In this document: piece by piece, positions 35,099-45,276 of the stretch
Layout of the letters: every line of letters begins with the position of its first letter
Numbering within the stretch: the first letter of the stretch is position 1
From: Bretschneidera sinensis
Lineage: Eukaryota > Streptophyta > Magnoliopsida > Brassicales > Akaniaceae
Assembly: GCA_023935145.1 (NCBI GenBank)
Contig: CM043698.1
Location: 78,605,001 to 78,669,000 of the forward strand
DNA length: 64,000 nt
Direction: 5' to 3'
Program-made: the position numbers and the translations under genes
Notes under the pieces: generated by a model
Seen by the model: the letters and a program-made list of their open reading frames with translations, nothing else
Databases searched by the model: none
What the model was told of the DNA's origin: nothing

Positions 35099-36474
35099 CC
35101 TTCCAATACTTGTTCGAGGAAGGGTTATCCAGAATCTTCTAACCAACTCTAGGGTAGAAGTTGTTACACCCTTTATCGGTATTCTTTTTAAGGGTGTAAA
35201 ACTAGCTAAACATCATAACTTTGTCTTTTCTATCACCCCTACTATACCCAACATATTTTCTCAAGACCGACACAAAGCCCATTACATTCTTTATACCATT
35301 TGGGGAAAGTTGGGAGATGCAGATTCCACAATGGTTTATTATCTAGGTAACATCACGATCAAAGGAAAACATCAACCCTACTTTCAGGTGGTTCAGATAA
35401 TAGGTTAAGGAATATGGTCTCTCATCCTTCAAAGGGATACATGCCTTCTGGTCAGATTTCAGAAGTCTAATCCTCCATTCTAGAGGAATGAAAAACCTAG
35501 TGGTAATAGACTTAAGCTTAAACTTGGAGATCCTACAAGGCACCACCTCATCCTGAAAACCATAACTAGTGGAAAGAACACCAACCTCTTGCGAAGAAGG
35601 TTGCGCTCCACTAAGATCTCCCTCTATACTCTCAGAATTACAGTTTTCCTTCTCAAAACTCTCTTCTCCCTCAAAGGCCTCTCTTTCTACTCTTCTATCA
35701 GAACTAGAGGAAAACATAGTTAAAAAAGGAAAAAGGAATAAAGTGTTTACCTGTTAACTAAGGCAACCCAAGAGGGGTGTGAATTGGGTTTAATTTTTTT
35801 CGACAAATATAAATACAATCACAAGATTAAATAACCAGTCAACAATAAATAATATAGAAATAAATATAAGCTTGTTGGAAATTAAAGGAAGAAGAAAGAA
35901 AAACGTGCAAACTTGATTTATAGTGGTTTAGTCACTCATTGTGCCTAGTCCACTCCTCAAGATACCTTCTTGAGAGTTCAACTTCACTTAACCAAGCAAC
36001 TTCTAAGGTGTTGCTCAAAAATTTACAAGATTTTCTCTCACAAGAGATTTTCACTCAAGTGTTTAACACCTAAACATTTAAAAGAGTTACACCAACTTTT
36101 CCTTACAAGATAGAATTGATTGAAAGGTTTTGGTACACAAAAAAGAATGTAATTAATGCTTACAACTCATGGATTTTCTCTTTCATAAGAACGAAGCTTA
36201 AAAATAACTCAAATATCAAATATTGAAAGTTTTGAAGAATAGTAAATGAGCTCTTGAAGAAAAATATTATTCTAGCTTAGTTTAAATCCTCTTTAATGAT
36301 GAGTATTTATATTCTTAACTCAATATAGCCGTTAGAAATAAGGAATGACTATTTGGTGCATTAAATGTGTTGATATTTGTCTAAGGTTTAAGCATGGTTA
36401 AGATTTAAACCAAGGTTGAAAGAATAAATTTCAGCATTTTAAATGAGTGCACACAAGTGTGCGCATCACTTTGG

Positions 36475-37320
36475 GTGTGTATCATCCTGGAAAGGGAGAG
36501 AAATGGATTGAATATCTCTCAAACTTCCTACATAGAGAAGATGATATCTAAGTTCTCTATGGAAGATAGCAAACCAGTAAAGGTTCCCCTTGCTGGTCAT
36601 TTCAAGTTCTCCAGCGATCAATGTCCGAGATTGGAGGTGGAGAAGAAGGAAATGGAAAAAGTCCCTTACTCTAGTGCTGTTGGTTCTGTTATGTTCACCA
36701 TGGTAAGCACTAGACCTGATATTACTCATGCAATGAGTGTTCTCAGTAGGTTTATGAGTAATCCCGGAAAGAAGCATTGGCTTAGGATGAAATGGTTGCT
36801 GAGGTACTTAAAGGGAAGCCCAGATATGGGGCTGATTTATGAAAAGAGGGGTAAGTCCATCTGTCTTGAGGGTTTTGTAGATTCAGACTATGGAGCAGGC
36901 CGGGATAAAAGAAGATCGATTACCTCCTACTTCTTTAACTTAAACGGATGTTGTGTAAGTTAGAAGGCTCAGTTGCAGCCTGTGGTAGCACTCTCAACAA
37001 CCGAGGCTGAGTACATAGCAGCAACAGAAGCTATAAAGGAGGCTATGTGGTGCAAAGGGTTGTTGGAAGAGTTGAAGGTCCTAGAAGAGCAGGTGGTCGT
37101 GTATTCGGATAGTCAAAGTGCACTGTACTTGTGTAAAAAACCAGTGTTCCATGATAGGACAAAGCACATGGATGTTCAGTACCATTTCATTCGGGAAAAT
37201 GTTACGAAATGTTGCATCCATGTGGACAAAGTAGCCACGAAAGAAAACCCTGTGGATTTAGGTACTAAAGTTCTACCTCTAAGTAAGTTCAATCATTGCC
37301 TTGGACTACTTAAGATTTGA
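36475..37320 (+). pseudogene. pol: Copia reverse transcriptase C-terminal part and RNase H
   Basis: The frame reads LNISQTSYIEKMISKFSMED, VPYSSAVGSVMFTMVSTRPD, LRYLKGSPDMGLIYE, then a stop (TAG) at 36961. RNase H follows with LSTTEAEYIAATEAIKEAMW, YSDSQSALYLCKKP and RTKHMDVQYHFIRE. It ends with the KFNHCLGLLKI tail. The RT catalytic region, integrase, protease and gag are missing because of the deletion at the LTR junction. Lineage looks Tork/Tnt1-like. Confidence 0.88.
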
Positions 37321-37408
37321 GTCGGTTGATTGATGACTCAAGATGAGTTTGGATCCTGAAGTTCTCTGTACAATGGTTTGATTTAAATGCTTAGACAAAG
37401 GTAGAGAT

Positions 37409-38056
37409 TGTTGATATTTGTTTAAGGTTTAAACATGGTTAAGATTTAAACCAAGGTTGAAAGAATAAATTTCAGCATGTTAAAAGAGTGCACACAAGTA
37501 AGCGCATCACTTTGGGTTTGTGCACACCTCTCCATTCAATAAGGCAAAGAAGTGCGCACAGCTGTAAGGGGTCCAGCTTCAGTGTGCGCTATAGCCCTCC
37601 TCCTCCTAGGCAGCAGTGCCAAGCAAGGTAGGTGCTGGAAAAAGGGCAGCGCCACACCTCTCCCTCACCAAGGCCACAACGCCCAGAAAGTGGTGAAAAG
37701 GGTGTTTTGCCTAGCATCGCAGCATGCCATATTCAGTGCGTAGGCGCTAGGCACACTGAGGCACACATATTCCACTTGATTCAGCCTCTTGTTAAGTGCA
37801 TGGGTGCAAGGTTAAAACACACAGCATCACTTAGGATTGATGGAGGGCCATGGTTGAGTGGTCATCAAGATCTAAGGGTGGAGATTGACTCTCAAGATTG
37901 GACAAGAAGTTGGTGCATTATATAAAGGGTCACCTAGCTTCATTCTCCAAGTACATGAGAACATTGTGACATAAATTGAGATCAATTGTAAAGAGTGATA
38001 GACACACAAGAGAGAATTGTGTGAGAGTGCAAAGACACAAAAACACAAGAGGGACT
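37409..38056 (+). repeat. Copia 3' LTR, left part
   Basis: It starts TGTTGATATTTG right after GACAAAGGTAGAGAT (polypurine tract), matching the 5' LTR start at 36368. A GC-rich stretch lies at 37545-37760. It is interrupted at 38056 (GGACT) and resumes at 57673. Confidence 0.88.
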
Positions 38057-38160
38057 TGATGAGAGTAATAAAATGCTTCTCAACAGTGGTTAATTGTTAG
38101 CATTCTATGATTGATCTCAGTCTTTATTGCGCTTTTATGTGTTAATAACTCTAAAGTAAT

Positions 38161-39499
38161 TGCATTAGAAGACAAGGATAAAACCATTTTTACTTGTCCC
38201 TTTGGCACTTATGCTTTTCGTAGAATGCCATTTGGACTATGTAATGCCCCTGCCACTTTTCAACGTTGCATGATGAGTGTTTTTAGTGACATGGTCGAAA
38301 ATTGCATGGAGGTTTTTATGGATGATCTGACTGTTTTTGGATCTTCATTTGATACATGCTTAATGAATTTGGAAAGAGTATTAATTCAATGTGAAGAAAA
38401 AGAATTGGTTTTAAACTGGGAAAAATGTCATTTCATGGTCCCATCCAGTATTGTCTTAGGGCATATTGTCTCTTCTAAAGGAATAGAGGTTGATCAATCT
38501 AAGATTGAATTAATCTCTAAATTGCCTACACCTAAGACAATAAAGGATGTGAGATCTTTCCTTGGTCATGCTGGCTTTTATAGGAGGTTCATACAAAATT
38601 TTTCCAACATAACTAGACCATTATGTGCCCTCCTAATTAAAGATACCCCATTTGAGTGGACTCCAGCTTGTCAATAGGCCTTTAAAACACTGATTGGCAA
38701 GCTTACTTTAGCACCTATAATGCAGTCACCTGATTGGAATTTACCGTTTGAAATCATGGGTGATGCTAGTGACTACGCTTTAGGTGCTGTTCTTGGACAG
38801 CGAAGAGAGGGAAAACCTTTTGTAATTTACTATGCTAGTAAGACTTTGAATAGTGCTCAGATGAATTACTCCACAACTGAAAAAGAATTACTAGCTGTAG
38901 TATTTGCTTTAGATAAATTTCGTGCATACTTAGTTGGTTCTCCTATCCTTATTTTTACAGATCATACTGCTTTCAAATACCTTCTTACAAAGAAGGATGC
39001 TAAGGCGCGCTTAATACGATGAATCCTACTCCTACAAGAATTCGACATCACCATCAAAGACAAGAAAAAAGTAAAGAATGTAGTGGCTGATCATCTTTCA
39101 AGGCTCACATTTGAGGACACACTTGATGACATGTCGATCAAAGATGACTTTCCCGATGAGTATTTACTTTCAATTACTTCCTTACCATGGTTTGCTCACA
39201 TTGTGAATTATTTGGTTACAGGAGAGATACCAGTGGATTGGAGCGCTCAAGACAAGAGAAAATTTTTATATGAGGTACATAATTTTTATTGGGATGACCC
39301 CTATCTTTTCAAGTACTGCCCAGACCAAATTCTAAGGCGTTGCATCCCTAATGAAGAGATTGCACGTGTCTTAGAATTTTGTCATTCCCTAACTTGTGGA
39401 GGCCACTTTTCAATGAAAAAAACTGCCGCAAAAATTTTGCAGTGTGGATTTTATTGGCCTACCTTGTTTAAGGATGCAAACACCTATTGTCACTCATGT
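38161..39499 (+). pseudogene. pol: Athila pol, first copy: RT, RNase H and start of integrase
   Basis: The first LTR stub runs into ALEDKDKTIFTCPFGTYAFR within reverse transcriptase. The catalytic FMDDLTVFG is kept. RNase H (GDASDYALGAVLGQ, STTEKELLAVVFALDKF) and the integrase zinc-binding part (EFCHSLTCGGHFSM) follow. Stops: TAG 38675 and TGA 39020. The frame is cut at 39504 by element C and resumes at 45277. It is very close to the second copy at 52411-53760. Confidence 0.9.
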
Positions 39500-39504
39500 G
39501 AAAG

Positions 39505-40873
39505 TGATAGACGCTTAAATATACATATTTAAGCCCCCTTATTTACACTTGTTAGATCCTTTATTACGTTAATTTGGTATCTTTTACTCCATTTGTGTGT
39601 TTTACATGTTTTTATAGGGTCTTAGAGAAAAAGAAGCAGTTTTGGCACTTTAAGGAAGAAATCTAGAAGCCCTGAAGCACTTTCTGGACAAAGTGCGATC
39701 GAGCGCACATGCAATGCGATCGAGCGCACATACGATCGTGCGCACACTTGTAGGATCGAGCGCACACTGCGATCGAGCGTAAGGACACATGCGATCGAGC
39801 GCAAATGTACAGGCGTGAATAGTAAACTGCAGAACCCTATTTTGGAAATAACCCTATTTTGGAAATAACTCTATTTTGGAAATAAAAGAGTTTTGTGTTT
39901 TAGGAAAGTTTAGAAACTCATGAGTCTATTAGGACTTCTCAAGGACCTATAAATACACTTGTAAACTCACACACAAAAAGACACCTTAGATAGTAAACAC
40001 TTTTCTCTTTTCTTTTACTTGGAGTGGAGAGCTTGGGAGAGAATTGACGCCTCTTCTCTCGGGTTTATTCTTCTCCCTTATGTTTTGTTTAATTATGTTT
40101 ACTTCAGTTAGTATGTGTAACTAACTCTCTTATAGGGCTCGATTGAAGCCCTAGTTATGCATTCCCATATTTTTATTCATTGATTAAATCTTTGCATAGC
40201 TTATTATGTTACTTAACTTGATTAACACCTGTGCTTATTTAAATTCCTCGTATGTATGTGTAAGGCCAACGTATGCATGTGGTATGGATGGGTTAGTTAG
40301 ATCAATTTGGATGACCGAGTCCTGGGTCTAACATCAGTAACAAGGGACCATCTTATCCGGATACCCGGGTTAATCAACATGGGAAACCGGGAGTAGATAC
40401 CATGCCCTAGGTCTCATGTGGTTGTCGATTTCCACAGTACCTATGTTTTCTTAAGGAACAACTCAAGCAGATACCATGCTGAATCCCTTAAGGAAGAAAA
40501 GAGTTAGAGTAGATACCATGCCTAACTCGTTGCTTAGGGAAATCAATAGCTTAAGGAGTAGATACCATGCCCTTAGGTTGGCAACCAATAGGTGCACATA
40601 ATATGGCTAGAGCACTGATACTTTATACGAAATCGGGAATGAATGACTAGTGGTGGATATCAAAGCCCTATGTCTTTATTATTATCGAATCACCCTTTAG
40701 TTTATTATTTCTATCTTTTTACATTGCAAATATAATTCTAAATCGAACTTTACCAATCCCTGTGGAGATGATCTTGAATTCGCACACTATGCTACACTAT
40801 TGACCTTGTGCACTTGCAAGTAAAACAAAGTACGATTATTCACTTATTTATTTAGGTATATTAACGCACAACA
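39505..40873 (+). repeat. Element C 5' LTR
   Basis: It holds six GCGATCGAGCGCA-like motifs (39695-39803), three CTATTTTGGAAATAA units near 39836-39885, a TATA box (CTATAAATAC) near 39948, and four AGATACCATGC motifs at 40395-40570. Confidence 0.95.
39695..39803 (+). promoter_or_regulatory. Array of six GCGATCGAGCGCA-like motifs (5' LTR)
   Basis: Copies begin at 39695, 39716, 39732, 39753, 39769 and 39791. Most read GCGATCGAGCGCA; variants are ACGATCGTGCGCA and GCGATCGAGCGTA. The array is 150-250 bp upstream of the TATA box. The 3' LTR (44094-44203) and a captured copy (42841-42949) repeat it. A binding role is inference. Confidence 0.6.
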
Positions 40874-40875
40874 AG

Positions 40876-40897
40876 TTTTTGGCGCCGTTGCCGGGGA
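40876..40897 (+). other. Primer binding site, tRNA-Asp type (element C)
   Basis: TTTTTGGCGCCGTTGCCGGGG follows the LTR. The core TGGCGCCGTTGCCGGG is an exact complement of the 3' end of plant tRNA-Asp. Confidence 0.85.
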
Positions 40898-41098
40898 TTG
40901 TGCTAAATTTCTTTTTGAAATTATTTTTTAGTTTTTTTTTTATTATTATTATTTTAATTTATTCTATTTGATTCTGTTCTGTTTTATTTTTTATTTTTAT
41001 CAAAAATCATATTTATTCCTTCTTTTTCTGTTTTTGTTTAGGTGTGCAGATGAGGAGTTTTTGTTTAGGTGTGCAGATGAGGAGTTTTTGTCCTCATT

Positions 41099-41176
41099 GC
41101 GATCGAGCGCACTACTTGGTGCGATCGATCGCAAGCCCAGTGTGATCGAGCGCAGTTCAGGGTGCGCTCGAGCGCA
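41099..41176 (+). repeat. Second GCGATCGAGCGCA cluster in the element C leader
   Basis: Four copies lie within 78 bp: GCGATCGAGCGCA, GCGATCGATCGCA, TGATCGAGCGCA and GCGCTCGAGCGCA. Just upstream a 27-bp unit (GTGCAGATGAGGAG) is duplicated at 41040-41087. Confidence 0.75.
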
Positions 41177-41261
41177 AAAGGTCCAGAGAGTACCTGAGCA
41201 GCAGTACTAAAACTGCTGCACTAAAGCTTTTCAACTAATTCATTCAAAGGGAGAAGCACCA

Positions 41262-42104
41262 ATGACAGAAGCTCAATATACTTGTCTAGATGCTATAGAG
41301 AGGAAGCTAGATATACTCATATATGCCATGACTAGTCAAAACATATCACCTAGTCTGCGAGGCAAACCACTCCAGGTATGTGCTATATGTTCTCGTTTTG
41401 ATCACACTACTAACACTTGCCCTTTGTATTCATATGCAGATCAAAAGCAAGCAAATTATGAGGGACCGCACAATGCATATACAAATACCTACAATCCTGG
41501 ATGGCAGAACCACTCCAACATCTCATGGAGCAACACTCAAAATGCTTTAAATGTTCAAGGACAACACCAATACTTCCAACCAGCAGCCCAACTAGTACCA
41601 AAATCAAAAAACAGTGACCTAGAGAGTCTTATGATGCAACTGATGACTTCACAAGAACAGTTCATGATTGAGCAACGACAAATCAATACCAAGCATGAGC
41701 AAGCTATTCATATATTGGAAGTACAAATGGGGGAATTGGCTAAGGAGCTAAGTGAACAAAAGCAAGGTGTTGTTAAACAAGTCTTTCATGACCATCATTT
41801 TGATCCCTTGGAGACCACCTTCACCCATTATTTCAAAGGATCAGATATTGAGCCAAAATCAGAAGATGTTACTAAAGACCTCATTGAAACTATGCACCTT
41901 CTAGAGGCCTTTCCAAAGCATCCAAGTAAGTACACCGATCCATTTGACCATCATGTGCCTACTAATATTATTTTCCCTTCTATTGTACAGGTACCTAACT
42001 TGGAATTCAAGCAGTTGTCAGAGCACTTACCGTATGCTTATATGGGAGAGAATAAGACATTTCCTATGCTAGCTGCCGCCACTCGTAGTTTTGGGAAAAA
42101 ATAA
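41262..42104 (+). CDS. gag: Element C gag-like protein (280 aa, C-terminal half of gag)
   Basis: An open frame without internal stops. CAICSRFDHTTNTC (about residues 41-54) is a CX2CX4HX4C knuckle, followed by the Athila motif YNPGWQNHSNISW. A Gln-rich helical or coiled-coil segment (LMMQLMTSQEQFMIEQRQ) comes next. The end, LEFKQLSEHLPYAYMGENKT, corresponds to the linker that in full elements lies between protease and RT. So protease is deleted and the frame stops before RT. The intact frame in a young element suggests recent use. It may package element RNA with enzymes supplied by an Athila partner; that is inference. Confidence 0.75.
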   Translation: MTEAQYTCLDAIERKLDILIYAMTSQNISPSLRGKPLQVCAICSRFDHTTNTCPLYSYADQKQANYEGPHNAYTNTYNPGWQNHSNISWSNTQNALNVQGQHQYFQPAAQLVPKSKNSDLESLMMQLMTSQEQFMIEQRQINTKHEQAIHILEVQMGELAKELSEQKQGVVKQVFHDHHFDPLETTFTHYFKGSDIEPKSEDVTKDLIETMHLLEAFPKHPSKYTDPFDHHVPTNIIFPSIVQVPNLEFKQLSEHLPYAYMGENKTFPMLAAATRSFGKK

Positions 42105-42111
42105 GGCTTGG

Positions 42112-42165
42112 TCCGGCTGAAGACGTTAAACTTAGCGCTCATAGGAGGCACCCCACAGCTTATCC
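42112..42165 (+). other. Conserved 3' block, element C copy
   Basis: GTCCGGCTGAAGACG, TTAAACTTAGCGCTC and GGAGGCACCCCACAG lie eight bases after the gag stop, matching 7701-7756 almost base for base. Confidence 0.6.
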
Positions 42166-42531
42166 TTTTATTTTTATTATTTCTTGTATTTATTGTTATT
42201 TATTTATTTTAATTACTTTTTGTTTTCCCGTATTACGTCAGTTTTTCTTTTTTAGGGACAATGTGTGTATCTGTTCAAGTTTGGGGGTACGCTATGAGCC
42301 ATGCCGACCTAGCTAGTTCTCCATCTCCCAGGTCAGCTCTTTCCTTGTTATTCACACATTGGGGACAATGTGTAATTTAAGTTTCGGGGTATGGGAGACA
42401 CATTCACACACTACACTATGTCCTACATTTTTAGTTCTGTTGTTATTTTCATAGATAAATGCATGTTCATTCTGTCCAATAAACTTTTTTTTTGTGATCT
42501 AAACAAAATGTTATGATTCGACTTCATCAGT

Positions 42532-43276
42532 GAGCTTAACACTATGAACATATAGGCCAATAAACAAGTTTTGAACCTAGATCACTGCCCTTTTGGCATT
42601 TAAGAATTCACAAGTTTAACTTGAACTATCATAAGCACATTAACACATAGCTGTGTGGGGTATGACATGATATTTGGATTGGTATGTTTCTTTTGCTTGA
42701 CTGTGAACTAGATGACCTATTAGATTGACATTTTGGCATATAAAAATAGAAAAGATTGATTCGTGCTCAAAAAGAAAAAGAAGCAGTTTTGGCACTTTAA
42801 GGAAGAAATCTAGAAGCCCCGAAGCACTTTCTGGACAAAGTGCGATCGAGCGCACATGCAATGCGATCGAGCGCACATACGATCATGCGCACACTTGTAG
42901 GATCGAGCGCACACTGCGATCGAGCGTAAGGACACATGCGATCGAGCGAAAATGTACAGGCGTGAATAGTAAACTGCAGAACCCTATTTTGGAAATAACC
43001 CTATTTTGGAAATAACTCTATTTTGGAAATAAAAGAGTTTTGTGTTTTAGGAAAGTTTAGAAACTCATGAGTCTATTAGGTCATCTAGTAGGTCATCTAG
43101 TTCACAGTCAAGCAAAAGAAACATACCAATCCAAATATCATGTCATACCCCACACAGCTATGTGTTAATGTGCTTGTGATAGTTCAAGTTAAACTTGTGA
43201 ATTCTTAAATGCCAAAAGGGCAGTGATCTAGGTTCAAAACTTGTTTATTGGCCTATATGTTCAAAGTGTTAAGCTC
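42532..43276. repeat. 188-bp inverted duplication around a captured LTR fragment
   Basis: The left arm 42532-42719 and right arm 43089-43276 are reverse complements with very few mismatches. The 369-bp spacer contains about 310 bp (roughly 42768-43080) that matches the LTR from 39630 onward, including the GCGATCGAGCGCA array. The junction at 43075-43095 repeats TAGGTCATCTAG, a sign of microhomology. Confidence 0.9.
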
Positions 43277-43304
43277 CTAATGATCAATAAAAACAAATCT
43301 TCCG

Positions 43305-43358
43305 CTGAGTAACTGGCCCTCTTGCCTCAGTAAGCATTGAGTGTCACGTCAAAAGGTG
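43305..43358 (+). repeat. Single copy of the CTGAG/CTCAG hairpin unit (element C)
   Basis: CTGAGTAACTGG...CTCAGTAAGCA...CACGTCAAAAGGTG matches the 55-bp units of element A with three or so changes. Confidence 0.75.
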
Positions 43359-43401
43359 GAAAATTCTAAATGGTAGCATAAAAATCAGTTAGTTTCGTAG
43401 C

Positions 43402-43509
43402 CTTGTTGACTCGAGCCAGTAAGTCCTTAGGGGTGTCTTTACACCTAATGCCCTAAAACCATCTGGTTTGGGAGTCATTGGCTAAACACTCGTTACACGA
43501 GTCAACAAG
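43402..43509 (+). other. 108-nt cloverleaf-like RNA structure, element C
   Basis: The ends CTTGTTGACTCG and CGAGTCAACAAG form a perfect 12-bp closing stem. Internal hairpins TTAGGG/CCCTAA and AAACC/GGTTT are identical to element A; the third (GAGTC/GGCTA) is weakened. Confidence 0.6.
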
Positions 43510-43890
43510 AAAGCTTAAGGGAACTAACCTGGCAAAAATCTCTCAAATAAAAGACTATGCCATATTTGTTGACTCTAATAGGAAGTTTGGTGAATCTTGA
43601 GTCATCGAAACACTACCCATTTGAATATCTTGGAAACTCAATCTTTTATGTGCTAATCACCACACACCGAAGTCAAACTTGTGATATCTTAGAATACCTA
43701 GTGAATATGATTTACGTTCAACACTCTTATTCATTGCAGATATATGTTTTCACTTGTTAAGCTTGCTCATGAATGCGCATCATTGTTTTGTGTAAAATCT
43801 AGATTTTTTTATTGACACTATGAACATTGGATTTATCTATATTTCTGTTTTAGTTTTTAATTTAGTATTGCTAAGGGACTAGCAATATGT

Positions 43891-43903
43891 AAGTTTGGGG
43901 GTG
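43891..43903 (+). other. Polypurine tract (element C)
   Basis: AAGTTTGGGGGTG directly precedes the 3' LTR at 43904, as in element A. Confidence 0.75.
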
Positions 43904-45271
43904 TGATAGACGCTTAAATATACATATTTAAGCCCCCTTATTTACACTTGTTAGATCCTTTATTACGTTAATTTGGTATCTTTTACTCCATTTGTGTGTT
44001 TTACATGTTTTTATAGGGTCTTGGAGAAAAAGAAGCAGTTTTGGCACTTTAAGGAAGAAATCTAGAAGCCCTGAAGCACTTTCTGGACAAAGTGCGATCG
44101 AGCGCACATGCAATGCGATCGAGCGCACATACGATCGTGCGCACACTTGTAGGATCGAGTGCACACTGCGATCGAGCGTAAGGACACATGCGATCGAGCG
44201 CAAATGTACAGGCGTGAATAGTAAACTGCAGAACCCTATTTTGGAAATAACCCTATTTTGGAAATAACTCTATTTTGGAAATAAAAGAGTTTTGTGTTTT
44301 AGGAAAGTTTAGAAATTCATGAGTCTATTAGGACTTCTCAAGGACCTATAAATACACTTGTAAACTCACACACAAAAAGACACCTTAGATAGTAAACACT
44401 TTCTCTTTTCTTTTACTTGGAGTGGAGAGCTTGGGAGAGAATTGACGCCTCTTCTCTCGGGTTTATTCTTCTCCTTTATGTTTTGTTTAATTATGTTTAC
44501 TTCAGTTAGTATGTGTAACTAACTCTCTTATAGGGCTCGATTGAAGCCCTAGTTATGCATTCCCATATTTTTATTCATTGATTAAATCTTTGCATAGCTT
44601 ATTATGTTACTTAACTTGATTAACACCTGTGCTTATTTAAATTCCTCATATGTATGTGTAAGGCCAACGTATGCATGTGGTATGGATGGGTTAGTTAGAT
44701 CAATTTGGATGACCGAGTCCTGGGTCTAACATCAGTAACAAGGGACCATCTTATCCGGATACCCGGGTTAATCAACATGGGAAACCGGGAGTAGATACCA
44801 TGCCCTAGGTCTCATGTGGTTGTCGATTTCCACAGTACATATGTTTTCTTAAGGAACAACTCAAGCAGATACCATGCTGAATCCCTTAAGGAAGAAAAGA
44901 GTTAGAGTAGATACCATGCCTAACTCGTTGCTTAGGGAAATCAATAGCTTAAGGAGTAGATACCATGCCCTTAGGTTGGCAACTAATAGGTACACATAAT
45001 ATGGCTAGAGCACTGATACTTTATACGAAATCGGGAATGAATGACTAGTGGTGGATATCAAAGCCCTATGTCTTTATTATTATCGAATCACCCTTCAGTT
45101 TATTATTTCTATCTTTTTACATTGCAAATATAATTCTAAATCGAACTTTACCAATCCCTGTGGAGATGATCTTGCATTCGCACACTATGCTACACTATTG
45201 ACCTTGTGCACTTGCAAGTAAAACAAAGTACGATTATTCACTTATTTATTTAGGTATATTAACGCACAACA
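43904..45271 (+). repeat. Element C 3' LTR
   Basis: Nearly identical to 39505-40873 and followed by GAAAG, then by the rest of the Athila integrase. Confidence 0.95.
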
Positions 45272-45276
45272 GAAAG

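Larger units (their letters stand above)
32028..35717 (-). pseudogene. Antisense gene of the Tat element (copy 1), split by a solo LTR
   Basis: On the minus strand ATG 35717 opens MFSSSSDRRVEREAFEGEE. It continues ISKFKLKSITTRFFIPLEWR and later NPSSNKYWKEKCFFM, with the solo LTR 33700-35103 in between. 33171-32773 gives VNIEGPAARSFGPEELEDYR and LKELTPHQLMMSILESC, ending at a plausible splice donor. 32700-32100 gives an E/L/K-rich coiled coil and EASKYYDVGFEVAKKVG...WPDLDWVSLG. The layout (folded N-terminal part, several introns, coiled-coil C-terminal part with a GFE...DLDWVSLG motif) resembles the antisense extra ORFs of Tat-lineage elements such as Grande. Their function is unknown. Multiple stops indicate decay, and exon borders are uncertain. 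Confidence 0.5.
39505..45271 (+). mobile_element. Element C: gag-only Athila-like retrotransposon
   Basis: LTRs 39505-40873 and 43904-45271 (1369 and 1368 bp) begin TGATAGACGC and end CGCACAACA. Target duplication GAAAG is at 39500-39504 and 45272-45276; the undisturbed site is seen in the second Athila copy near 53756. By eye about 11 differences separate the LTRs (about 0.8%), so it is the youngest insertion here. It has a primer site, gag, structured 3' region and polypurine tract, but no RT, RNase H or integrase. Confidence 0.95.

Noticed and set aside
43928..44267. Open frames on both strands with repeated RSI/ALHVRSIAL or IERT motifs in the element C LTRs
   Set aside because: Translations of the GCGATCGAGCGCA array in LTR promoter DNA, repeated in each LTR; not coding.
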